From Lytechinus pictus (Eukaryota > Echinodermata > Echinoidea > Temnopleuroida > Toxopneustidae), in NCBI RefSeq assembly GCF_037042905.1, contig NC_087254.1, forward strand, positions 21,043,103 through 21,107,102: 64,000 nt of DNA, given 5' to 3'. The position numbers were made by a program, and so were the translations under genes. Shown here piece after piece: positions 11,853 through 24,000 of the stretch. Position 1 is the first letter of the stretch. Every line of letters starts with the position of its first letter. The notes under the pieces are model-generated. The model was not told the origin of the DNA and did not search any database. It was given only the letters and a program-made list of their open reading frames with translations.

Positions 11853-12017
11853 TCAGATTAATTTACAACTCTTGCCCTTCTTCTTCTTCTTCTTATGTTG
11901 ATCTGGACAAAGTACCGCTCTGATGGCTTCATCAAACACTGTCTTGAGGCCTTTTTGAGTGAGAGCAGAGCATTCCAAGTACTTGACACCATTGATCTCC
12001 TTCATTATCTGCAGACC
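11853..12017 (-). CDS. Rac copy A, exon 6 (C-terminal)
   Basis: The exon starts with [20 protein letters not shown] after an AG acceptor (TGATTTATAG) and ends at TGA. It carries the G5 motif CSAL and the helix [14 protein letters not shown]. The tail is H, six K, G, K, S, then CKLI. It is one lysine codon longer than copy B, consistent with slippage in the AAG repeat. The last residue I suggests geranylgeranylation, which is an inference from family rules. Confidence 0.85.
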   Translation of the reverse strand, partial: GLQIMKEINGVKYLECSALTQKGLKTVFDEAIRAVLCPDQHKKKKKKGKSCKLI

Positions 12018-15000
12018 CTATAAATCAAAATAATTAACAAAAAATGAATAAATAAAAATGAGTCAATTTTATGCCAGGTTTAACAATATAATGTTTGAGT
12101 TTGCATTTTAACATTTCTGATTTTGCGGTTTACAGAGAATATTTAAGTTGAGGATTAATTCAAATTCATATCAATCATTTCCTGTATTGGCTCCTTTTTA
12201 AAATAAAATTCTATGAATTAAATATTTTAGGGTGACAGCCCGCGAGACCGACCTTTTTCCCCCTTCATCGGGTGGTTTATGAGGCGCCTCGTTGCAGCGG
12301 CGTAACAGGTGCCTGTTGTCAGAGGGGGCATAGCCAAATATTTCCCAGTAATTCCGTCTAGAATTAGTGGCATAACTAGGATTTCAGTTTAGGGGGCAGT
12401 AGTGAGCACGGGAAGCGCGTTCCGGGGGAGGTGCAGGGGGGCAAGTGTACCCCCCCCCCCCCCCTGCGAGAAGCGCGGAAGGTCCGACGTTCCTTTGAAT
12501 TGTTCCTTATCTGCTCTCGCTCATCTTCATACGTCCTCTGCCTGTTATCAGAGGGGGGCAGAGCAAAAAATTTCCCCGGTAACTCAGAATCAGTGGCTTT
12601 GCTAGGATTTCATTTTAGGGGGCGGTAGTCAGCACGCGAAGCATGCATGACTTTGTGAACCACTTACTGAGCGCGCAAAACGCATTCCCGGGGCCGGGGG
12701 GGGGGGGGGATGCATGGAGGGAGAAGCTGTGACGATCCCTTGAACTATTCCTTGTCTGCTCTCGCTCGTCTTACGTTCTCCTATACCTTTGTATTTTCTT
12801 TTTTTTTGGGGGGGTGGCGTTTGTTTGTTTTTTAGCTACTAAATCTATCAATAATTGTTCATTTATTTATTTATTAATTAATTCATTCATTCAACTATTC
12901 AATATAAATAGATCCCTTATTATTTTTCTGTTTAAATGAAATAAAAATGCTAAGATAGGATTGCCCGTAATGAAGGTTCAATGTTCCAGGTGTATGTATT
13001 TCCATAATATTTCCAGTTTTCTTGTTAAACATTAAATGCACAAGATCATGAAGCAAGAATTACCATAAAAATAAACGTTAAATGAGTAGAGTTAATGATT
13101 AAGTAGTATCAGTGAAATTAGGCAACGTAAGTTTATACTGTATATAAGTAGCGGAAACACCCCCTCCCTGCACCCCCCTCCCCCAGTGTTTTGCACGATT
13201 CGCGTGCTCACCACCGCCCCCTAAAATGAAATATCCTAGCAGCGCCACTGATTCTAAATTTAGTTACCAGGAATTATTTGGCTCTACCCCCCCCCCCCCC
13301 GAAAACAGACAGAGGACGTATTAAGATGAGCGGGAGCAGACAAGGAACGAACATGAACGTCGGAGCTCCCACGCTTCTCGCGGGGGACACTCCCCCTCCC
13401 TGCGTTCCCCCCCCCCCCCCGGAGCGTACTTCCCGTGCTCACTACCGCCCCTAAACTGAAATCCTAGCTATGTCACGAATTATAGACGGAGTTACCGGGA
13501 AATATTTGGCTCTGCCCCCTCCCCCTCTGATAACAGGCATACGCCGCTGCAACAAGGCGCCTTAACCACTCGGCATGCCTGATGAAGGAAAAAAAAAGTC
13601 GGTCTCGCGGGCCTTCGGTCAAGTGGTCGGACCCCATTTTTAGATTGTATATACTTCAGCCCAAATGGGAGAATTCTGGCTTCGGCATGAAACGTGACTT
13701 TGGGCTTCGGGGCGTGCAAACTTTGGGCTCATGGATCAAATAGCATGCACATGAGCTATGATACCCTGAATACATTACCTTGAGCCAGAACAAGATTATG
13801 TTTTCATTTACAAAACCATATACACTACAAGTACCCTGGCTATATTCCCCCTTAATTGTAGACAAATCACCGACTTTTTAGGGAAATGAACTTCTTTGTT
13901 GTTTCTCGTTTTCAGATGACGTTTGACGGTTTGCATGGTACGTGGTATAATCGCGGAAGTGCATGGCTTACGGACTCGTACGCCATTTGTAAAGTCGATC
14001 TTGGGAGGACTAAGATAAAAGTGGATAGAGGTATGGGTCTTCTCCTGAAGACGGACAGTCAACTTGCCATACACGGTGAGTCTTCTCTCCTGTTCCTGCT
14101 CTACACAGCTCCATTCGCCGACTCAAGCCTCTCTCATCTCTCCAACTCAATCAGCCTTCTACTCAAGTATTCTCAAGCTTTCAACTCCTGGTTATAGACA
14201 TAATTATTAAGGACTACACTCATTCCGAAAGAAAACTCTCCTTCCTAACCTCCACTTTCTCGCCTCTCCATTTACCTTTTACCTCCCAATAGCCTGCTAA
14301 TTGCATCTTCACTACAAAATAATCTAAATTCTATGAGTGGGATACTTTGCCAGATCAGAAGTAAGGATAACCTGAAAACTTGGGATGATGGTGATGTGCC
14401 TAAACTGCCTATACAGTGCGTCCCACAAAAAAACGAAACCGAGATTTAGCGATGATTTATCATAACTTAATCATAAATAAAAAAGACAAATGACCTATCA
14501 ATGTAAAGCTTAGAATCTCCTCTTTAATCTGATATTAGTTAGATCATTCCCGCATGAGTGAGCAAAAACAATTTGAAGAAAGGATACCAAAAACTCGTTA
14601 GGCGGGGGGTATCTGAATTTCAAAAAGAAAATCACATGCCTAAAAAGTTCAATATCTGCTCTTTTATTTGATACCTTAATCACAACAAATGGTCAAGAAG
14701 TAAAAAAGTTATGTTCCCTCGAAACAATGCTTGTATTTCCATAATTTCATTACATAAACGTTTTTTTCACCGGTTTCCAACAAAAGCTATCGCACGGTTA
14801 ACAAAAGACTTAATGCATGGCTGATCGTCAACAAAACGGAGTGTCGAGAGAGTTTGAACGCTAGCCTGTAAAACCTCTTCATTTTATGAAATTATTGAAA
14901 TTCAAGCCTTATTTCAAATAATCAGAACTTTGTTATTTCTTGACCATTTTCTGTAATTGAGGTATCAAATTAAAGAGCAGATATTGAACTTTTTAAAAAT

Positions 15001-18000
15001 GTGGTTTTCATTTTGAAACCCAAATACAGCCCGCCAAATGACTTTTTGGTATCCCCTCTTCAAATTGTTTTTGCTCACTCGTGCGTGAATGAGAATTCTA
15101 AGCTTTACAATGGTAGGTCATTAATTTTGTCTATTGTATTTGTGATTAAGTTATGATAAATCATTGATAAATCTCGGTTTCGTTTTTTGTGGGACGCACT
15201 GTATAGTGCTCAGGAGAAATTTGTATTAATTACCAAGGCGTATGTGATGGGTCTGAGTCTCCTTTGGGCTAGCTTATCAACCGTCTCTTTATCTTCCCGA
15301 AGATCCAACTTGGTTCCCACTAAAATGATAGGTGTGTTGGGACAATGATGGCTAACTTCTGGATGCCACTTGTCTCGCGCATTTTCACAAGATGCAGGGC
15401 TCACCAGTGAAAAGCAGATGAGAAATACATCCTGGAATTTGCAAGAAGAAAATCCAGGTTAGTATTGGACTGTAATGGACTTGAGTGTATTGGTTATTTT
15501 CTTTGACACATCTAAGAAGAAATATTCCAACCAAGTCCGTATATAGACATGGCAAAAATTAATTCTTATTATCAAAGTGATTTAATATTATACATAAACA
15601 TCATCACCATCATCACAACAACCACCACCACCACTGGCGTAAATCCTTGCGTCACACACATTGTTCAAGGGAGGGGGATCCATTGGCGGATCCAGGGGGG
15701 TGGCGCAGGGGGCGCGCGCCCCCCCCCCTAATATTCGAGCGGCGCCGAAGGCGCCGCTCAAAAAAATAAAAGAAAAGTAAAAGGAAAAAAAGGCGCTGCT
15801 TGAAAAAATAAAATTAAAGGAAAGAAAAGAAAAGGCGCCGCTTAAAAAAATTATACACTGATATAATATTAGCAACAGTAAGGAAAGACTATCCCCCAGC
15901 AAAGCGCAATCATATCATCTTCCTTGTCTTTTCTTTTAACTACCCTTTTCCCAACAACTTCGCCGGTTAAAAATAATTAGCGCCACCTTAATCTAAATCG
16001 GCGCCGGACAAGAATAATCAGCGCCATTTTGGTTATAAATCGGCGCCAGTCGAGGAAAATCGGCACTGCCAGAGTCTTAACCGGCGCCGATCATGAATAA
16101 TCAGCTCCACCTAAATCTAAGTCGGCGCCGGGCAAGAATAAACGGCGGCGCCATCTGGTTATAAATCGGCGCCGGTAAAGAAAAATCGGCGCTGCCTGAG
16201 TTCGTAACCGGCGCCGATCAAGGATGATCAGCGCCACCTATATCTAAATCGGGGCTGGTCAAGAATAATCAGCGCCATCTGGTTATAAATCGGCGCTGCC
16301 AGAGTCTTAACCGGCGCCGATCAAGAATAATCAGCTCCACCTAAATCTAAATCGGCGCCGGGCAAGAATAAACGGCGGCGCCATCTGGTTATAAATCAGC
16401 GCCGGTAAAGAAAAATCGGCGCTGCCTGAGTTCGTAACCGGCGCCGATCAAGGATAATCGGCGCCACCAGGGGCGGATCCAGCTTTTTATAAAGGGGGGG
16501 GGTTGGGGTGGTATGCGAGGGAGCGTAGCGACCGAGTCCAAGCGAGCGAGGGGGAGGGTGTGGGAGGGGGGTGTCCCCCCTCCCACAGTAGGGAAAATTT
16601 TTGAAAATCTGTGTGTGAAAATGGCGTTACAAGTTTTAAAAAAAAGATAAGATTTAAAAAAATGGTCCCCGGATTTTTTTTTTTGGGGGGGGTTGCAACC
16701 CCCCCAACCCCCCCTCTAGATCCGCTTCTGGCCACATATATCTAAATCGGGGCTGGTCAAGAATAATCAGCGCCATCTGGTTATAAATCGGCGCTGCCTG
16801 AGTCTTAACCGGTGCCGATCAAGAATAATCAGCTCCACCTAAATCTAAATCGGCGCCGGACAAGAATAATCAGCACCACCTGGTTAAAAATCGGCGCCAG
16901 TCAAGAATAATCGGCGCTTCCTGGTTCTAAATCGGCGCCAGTCAATTATGAATTGCCGCTGCCTGAATCTTACGTGACGTCGGTAAAAATTATCAGCACT
17001 TCTTGTTCTAAATCGGCGCCGGTCAAGAATAATCAGCGTCCCCTGGTTCCAATAAATAGGTGCCGGTAGAATAATGAAGAAGGGCCTATTGCCAACCAAA
17101 TCTAGATCGGCTTCCGGTCAAGAATGATCAGCGGCACCTGGTTATACATTTTAGTGTTGAATGGTCATAACAAAGCTTATCGCATGCCCTTACAGAGTGG
17201 ACTGGGGCGGGGCAGTTGCCCACAGAATGACAGATGTCATGAAATCTTTAATTTATTTTAAAAATCCCAGAATCATACAAAAGCGTAGAGCAAATCCTTT
17301 AATTTTGATCTTATTTTCCAATGCTTTAATGAAAAGAAGGTCAGTCACTTTTCTTTTTCACACATTCCACATTGTGCCACCTCTATGGCCTTTAGCTTAA
17401 GACAGCTACTATATAGTGTTTTATGAAGATGATTCGATATTTTAGCCAAAAACTTTGCTAAAACCCGTTGCTAGTACCGGGAGTGTATAATTACGCAACC
17501 AGTCGTATATTGAGAAATTATCCGCTTCTCAGATTGGAATATAAAAATTTTCAGCTCGCGCTTCGCGCTCGCATCATTTCTGTAGCAAAACCCCATACTT
17601 TTCATGATTAAATAGGTGAATAGAATGTCCCTTTTTCAGGACTAAACGTCAACAGAACTCCCGCTTCGATTTGCAATAATCTTTTGCTGGATATAATCTT
17701 GTTCTTTATTACAAACGTCCATTAAACTGTCATTTTTTTCAGATCGAAATATCAAAATTTTAAGCTCGCGCTTCGCGCTCGCATCTATTGTTTTTTTTTA
17801 GATACCCATCTTAATCATTGGTACCAAAAATGCATAGAATATCAAGCTTTCTGGTCAGAATATAAAGATATTTCAGCTCGCCCTCGGCACTCGCATTATC
17901 TGTGTAGTGAGATATGTATCCTCCTCATGAGTTACTACAAACAGTCCTAAACAGGCACCTTTTTCCTGTTTTCAGGTCAGTATACTAAAAAATTTCAGCT

Positions 18001-18057
18001 CGCGCTTCGCGCTCGCATTAATTTGTTGGTGAAATATGTGTTTCTATCTCATGAGTC

Positions 18058-18099
<42 letters not shown>

Positions 18100-21000
18100 T
18101 TATGTGTGTGTGTGTTTGTGTGAGTTTGTTTGTTTTGTGTGATATCGAGCGCAGGGACCTGGGAACGATTTTTTCAGTGGGGGTGCTGAAATCTCTCCTC
18201 AATGGTGGGGGGTGGACATAATTGAGTTTTCCATAATTACACACACACACAGTAGGGCACCACACACCCACCCACCCACACACACACACACTCACTCACT
18301 CACTCACACACCCTAACACACCATCACAAACACACCCACACACATATATATGACAGTCACTTCTCAACTTTCTTCTTATAAAAGAACAGAGATATATAAT
18401 TAGATAACTCGAGCGCGTAGCGCGAGCTTTTTTTTTTGGGGGGGGAGGGGGGAATTTCATGCATTTTGTCCTGAAAATTGAAAATTTTGAGCAATGTTTG
18501 TGGTCCTGAACAAGATGCGTATGTAACAAATAATAACTGCGAACGTGATCAGCGCGAGCAGATATTTTTTATATACACTATGGCCTGATCGAAAGGGACG
18601 TGTTATAAGGACTGTTTGCAGTTTCCCATTTAGACGATATATATATCAACAATCAAATAATGCGAGCGCGAAGCGCAAGCTGAAAATTTTGACATTCCGA
18701 CCTAAATACTGGACATTCTAAGCACTTTTTGTAATCATGAACAGGATAGGAACATGATGCGAGCGGGAACAAAATTGAGATTTCAGACAAAAAAAAAACG
18801 AGACATTCTAAGCACTTTTCTAATCATGAAGAGGATAGGTATATAACTATACAATTGATGCGAGCGCGAAGCGCGAGCGGAAATAAAAATGAGACTTCAG
18901 ACCTAAAAACAGGACATCTTAAGCACTTTTCTAATCATGAACAGGATAGGTATATAACTATACAATTGATGCGAGCGCAAAGTGCGAGCGGAAACAAAAT
19001 TGAGATTTCAGACCTATAAACGGGACATTCTATTCATGTTTTGTAAATCAAGAAAATGATAAGTAATTGAATATATTCTGACATTAATATTGTGAGCGCG
19101 AAGCGCGAGCAAATTTTTTTTTATATATTCTGATCTGAAACTCAGCACTGAATGTTATATGGTTTGAACAGATAAAGAAAAATCAGACGAACATAAGAAT
19201 AAAGATTTGATAAAAATCCGACAAGGAATATCAAAGTTATTGCATTTTAAAGATTAGCATTATTCCGGTGAAACAGTTTTAAGCATGTTCTTCATTAATA
19301 TTCAATGAGCAAACTGATGATGTCATATCCCCACTCGTTCTTTTGTATTTTATTATATAGAATTAGGTTTATTCAATATTTTCCCTTGAAGAACCAAAAA
19401 CAGTTGAATTGGCAACTAATTTAGTCCATTAGATATTCTTTGCTGCATCTTATTTCATTATAAGGGATACATATCATTCACACTGGTATGAAAAAAATAA
19501 ACAATTTGATTCCATGTAATAACACAACCAGGACAGTGGGTATGTGATATCTTCAACCCACATGGGCGGAAATCCCAGAGGGGACAGGGGGCGTGTCCCC
19601 CTATCAAAAATAGTAGGGGGACACAATATCAAATGTCCCCCCTCCTATTTTGGTCTTTCATGATGGAGAAAAATACATCACTTCACAATCGAAATAATAC
19701 ATGTATTATAGACTAAATGACCTTACATTTTGGGTGAAAACCTTTTTTTTATGGAGGGGGGGTCTTGTCACATTTTGGGACACAATATCAAATGTCCCCC
19801 CTCCTATTTTGGTCTTTCATGATGGAAAAAAATACATCACTTCACAATCGAAATAATACATGTATTCAAGACTAAATGACCTTACATTTTGGGTGAAATC
19901 CTTTTTTTTATGGGGCGGGGGGGGGGGGGCTTGTCAAATTTTGTAAGGGTTAAAATGACCTTACATTTAGGGTGATAACCTTTCTTTTTGGTCAAATTTT
20001 ACAGGCCCTGGTCCCCCTACCTTTGGGGACAGATTACCGCCCATGTCAACCCACCTATTATATATTCATGACGACATGCATATCACTATTTTCATAAAAT
20101 ATTGCTAAACTTTAGAATCAAATAACCTAACTATTTGTTATCAGATTTTCAAAAAATTGATTTATTTTGATCAAATGTATTTGATATAAATATTTTTAGC
20201 CCGGAGTACCCCCAAAACAAGTTGCGTATCTGAATAAACATGCGTGCGTGTGTTTAGAGTTAGAACTACTATCTGGGCATTTTAAATACATTTTTTTATT
20301 ATAAAATCAATAATGCGAGCGCGAAGCGCGAGCAGAAAATATTTGATATTCCGATCTGAAAAAGGGTGAATTTAAACACTATTTTATGTTAAGTACTGTG
20401 TCGGAAAATTCTGAAGGGCGGGGGGGGGGTCTACAAAACTTCGTTCATTTTGATAAAATTTCTGTCATTAATCATACCTACCACTAGCTTTCCAGGAGGT
20501 GCTGCCTATGGAAAATAACACATGCAAATTTTGGGGGTGCTTCACCCCAGCACCCCCGCTTACCAGGACCATGGGGCAGGGCGAAAAAGACTGTGAAATT
20601 TGATTTCTATTGTCTGACTTTTAATTGTTTATACAAAACACGGGCGGTCGGGCGCGCGCACACTTGATTCGACATAAAACCTGGAAGTTTTAAGTCCAAC
20701 CACACCCATGTCACTCCCTGCTATCAAGTAGTGTGTAAATATGGTTATCACCTTTGGTTATCACGTATCTCGCGCGCGACCACGTCTGTATCGGAGTGCC
20801 GGAGCTTGATTGAGTCGCGTTACAGGAGGGATGTTATTGGAATATGTAAAGGACTATGTCAATGATTTGCGATTGTCGGATGTGATAATTATGTACATCA
20901 TAACATATTTAAAAAATACAGGGGGAATATCGTGGGGGTGCTGCCTATGGAAAATAATACATGCAGCACCCCCAGGAAAATTTCTGGGGGTGCTTCAGCA

Positions 21001-24000
21001 CCCCCAGCACCCCCGCTTCCCAGGTCCCTGATCGAGCGCCTTTGGAAAGTTGATTCATGATTTTGCCCCCCAAATCTTACAAAAAGGATCGACGCCCCTG
21101 TATATATATATATATATATATACATATAGTAAAAAAAAACTTGTATCTCTATTAATATACAAAAGTATTGGCCTCATCGCAATAAAAGGGTTAATACACG
21201 AGATTTTGAAATCGCACATAACATGCATAATTTGTGTTACTTTTTGCTTGTTTCTTTCTTTAATAAGTTTTTCAATCTCTCTCCATATATGTTTTAGAAA
21301 GATTATATGTTTAAATTGATGTATATTTTCTGTTATAATGAGATATGTTTAAGTGGACTTCAGGGAATGGTCGTACGCAGCAAGGGGGAAGGGGGGCACA
21401 TTCGCGATCTGCTGTTGTGAAAAAAAAAAATTTTCCTTAACATTTCATGAAAACTATGAAAAATTTGCAAATGTGAGATGTGCACCAAATTTTCGAGTCT
21501 TGCCCCCCCCCCCCGGAAATATTATCTGCGTGTGGTCATGCAAAATGGCATGACTGGAAATCCTACATTTTGAAAAGAGCATTTTGACAGGGTCAGACTT
21601 TACCCCTTTTTCAACATTTTCTTTTATGGCGCCGGTGAAGTGCAAAAATATGTGCGCCGCTCGGCAGTGCGCCCCCCCCCCCCTTTCGCCAAAAGCTGGA
21701 TCCGCCTATGTGATCTATTCCACCCCCTACTTAAAAAACCATGACGTCACGAATGTACGCCCGTGATCATCATCATCAGAACCATGATCAGAGTCAGCAC
21801 CACCATCATCATAAACAACATCATCACCACAATCTCCATCCTCATCATTATCATCGTCATCACCATAAGCATCATATTACAATCGTTATTACCATCATTA
21901 ACATCATCAGTATCGTCATCATCATCATATCATAATCAGATCATCATCATCAGCAGCAGCAGCAGCAGCAGTAGCAGCACCACCATCATCATCATCATTC
22001 CATCACCACAACCACCAACAACTACAGCAACATCGCTACTTTCAATATTAATCAGAGCATACAGATATTCATGCATGCTAACATTATATTTATTCAATAA
22101 AATGATCAGGGGAACAATCCACACAAAAAGTCCGAAATTTAGCTGACTTTTGTTAAAAGCTATGAAAGTTGATTGGCTCAGAGCCTTTTGAGTGAAAATT
22201 ACTATTTGCTTCATGTAGCAATCCAACTTTGTTTTAATCCAGCATAGAGAGAGATGGAAGGAGATTTAGAGATAACTTACTGTTTGGGGGTATGAGAGTG
22301 GTCTCAGCCTGTCATAATCTTCCTGACCAGCAGTATCCCATAATCCTAAGTTCACTGGACGACCATCAACCATCACATTGGCAGAGTAATTATCAAACCT
22401 ACATGAAACAAAAATAAAAATTGAGAAATTATATGACAAATGCACCGATGCAAAAGTCATATTCAAAGGTTCAGACTATATAACAAAATTATAAGCAATA
22501 TTGGCATTTCAGTGGAAGTTTTCATACACATACATGAACATGAATGATTCCAAAAATTCTCATATCAATACTTTACCAAACTCATGATAATTAATGTTTT
22601 CTTAAAGGAGAATGAAACTCTTGGAGCAAGTTAGCTTTTGTGAAAGCAGAAAAATCAAAGAATAAGATCAACAAAAGTTTGAGTAAAATAGGACTAGCAA
22701 TAGAAGAGTTATGAGCATTTGAATGTCGAGATCACTAATGCTATGGAGATCCTCCCATTGGCAACGCAACCAAGATCTATGATATCACAGATGAACAACT
22801 CTCCCCTTTTGGACACTGAAAATATACCCCAAAACATCTCTTTTTGCTCATTCTAACCATATGACAAACGATTCATCAATGGTATAATGTTGTAAAACCT
22901 CTGTACTTGTCCTCTCATAAAGAGAACACCTCACCTTGTGATAGATTCTATAATAAGTGAGAATATAAGTGAAATAAGTACTAAAGCAATGAGGGAGTTG
23001 TACGTGTGTGACATCACAGATCTTGGTCGCATTGCCAATGGGAGGATCTACATGGCATTAGTGATCTCAATATTCAAATGCTCATAACTTTCTTATTATT
23101 CATTCAATCTTCCTCAAACTTTCAACAATATGTTTCTTTGAATTTTTTCTTTGATATGGATTCAGCTGGTTTCAAGGGTTTCATTCTCCTTTAATGATTG
23201 TCACTGATATGTTATGATGAGAATGAGTGGGAAGAAGTGTGTGTACGTTTTCCTACATGTTCCGTGTAAATCTTTTTCATGAGTGTAATGTGTTTTATTT
23301 TGGAAAATTCTTAGTCCTCATACAGTATCGGCTTTGATATGTCGAAAATGGACAATTAGGAGAAGCAGCAAAAGAGACCACTTAATATATATATATTTTT
23401 AATGACCTAAAAGATCATGACTGGAAAGAAGTGCTGGATTCAAGCGATGTTGATTGCATACAATAATCTTCTTACATGATTTTCAATATTATTGTGATAA
23501 AAGAGCGATCTCCAGTTGATATAAGAATATTTATAAAAAAAACACGGATTACCCGAGCTCTTTTTAATTCTTTGTAAACGTTTTCATTCAAAGCCAACAT
23601 GTGAATGAAGACATAAATATCGTGATAAATTTAATGCCCTTAAGTTCGGCAATAAGGAAATATCTTTATAACAAATTTGAAAAGAATAAAAGGTAATAAT
23701 CTAGAGAAAACATAGACATTCTTGAATAAAATTCTTTTCTTAGAAACAAACTGTCAATAACAATGAATGGCATTATACACTATGCTGTATACAGATCGAT
23801 AGAAAATCTGTTTGATGTGGCAAATGTATTAAATGACTTTTTCCTTAAAGGGAATCCAGCCCTGGTCATAATATGTTGTGTTTGAAAGGAGAAAAATAAA
23901 TTAAACAGAATAGTGAAAGTTTGAAAGAAATCGGACAAGCAATAAGAAAGTTATGGCTGTTTTAAACTTTCTAAGACTATGTAGATTTCAAATTGGCAAC

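Larger units (their letters stand above)
18152..21030. mobile_element. 2.9-kb hAT-like element with target duplication ATCGAGCG
   Basis: The left end CAGGGACCTGGGAACG is mirrored by CGCTTCCCAGGTCCCTG. ATCGAGCG directly precedes the left end (18,144-18,151) and follows the right end (21,031-21,038). The uninterrupted target is seen at 5,549-5,575. The interior holds its own hub array in the opposite orientation (18,411-19,110), a family 3 MITE, a second hAT-like element and GGGGGTGCT repeats near the right end. There is no transposase frame. Confidence 0.88.
17521..21095. mobile_element. CpG-hub array element split by a hAT-like insertion
   Basis: Hubs GCTCGCGCTTCGCGCTCGC occur at about 17,557, 17,765, 17,878 and 18,000. 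The array then runs into an AT/GT microsatellite and the phrase TTGTTTTGTGTGAT. After the insertion it resumes as ATCGAGCGCCTTTGGAAAG and ends GACGCCCC near 21,093. An uninterrupted version of the same junction exists at 5,549-5,575. Confidence 0.75.

Noticed and set aside
21763-22146. Long open frames through CAT/CAG repeats
   Set aside because: They are open only because trinucleotide repeats lack stops. The same tract in block B is plainly intronic.
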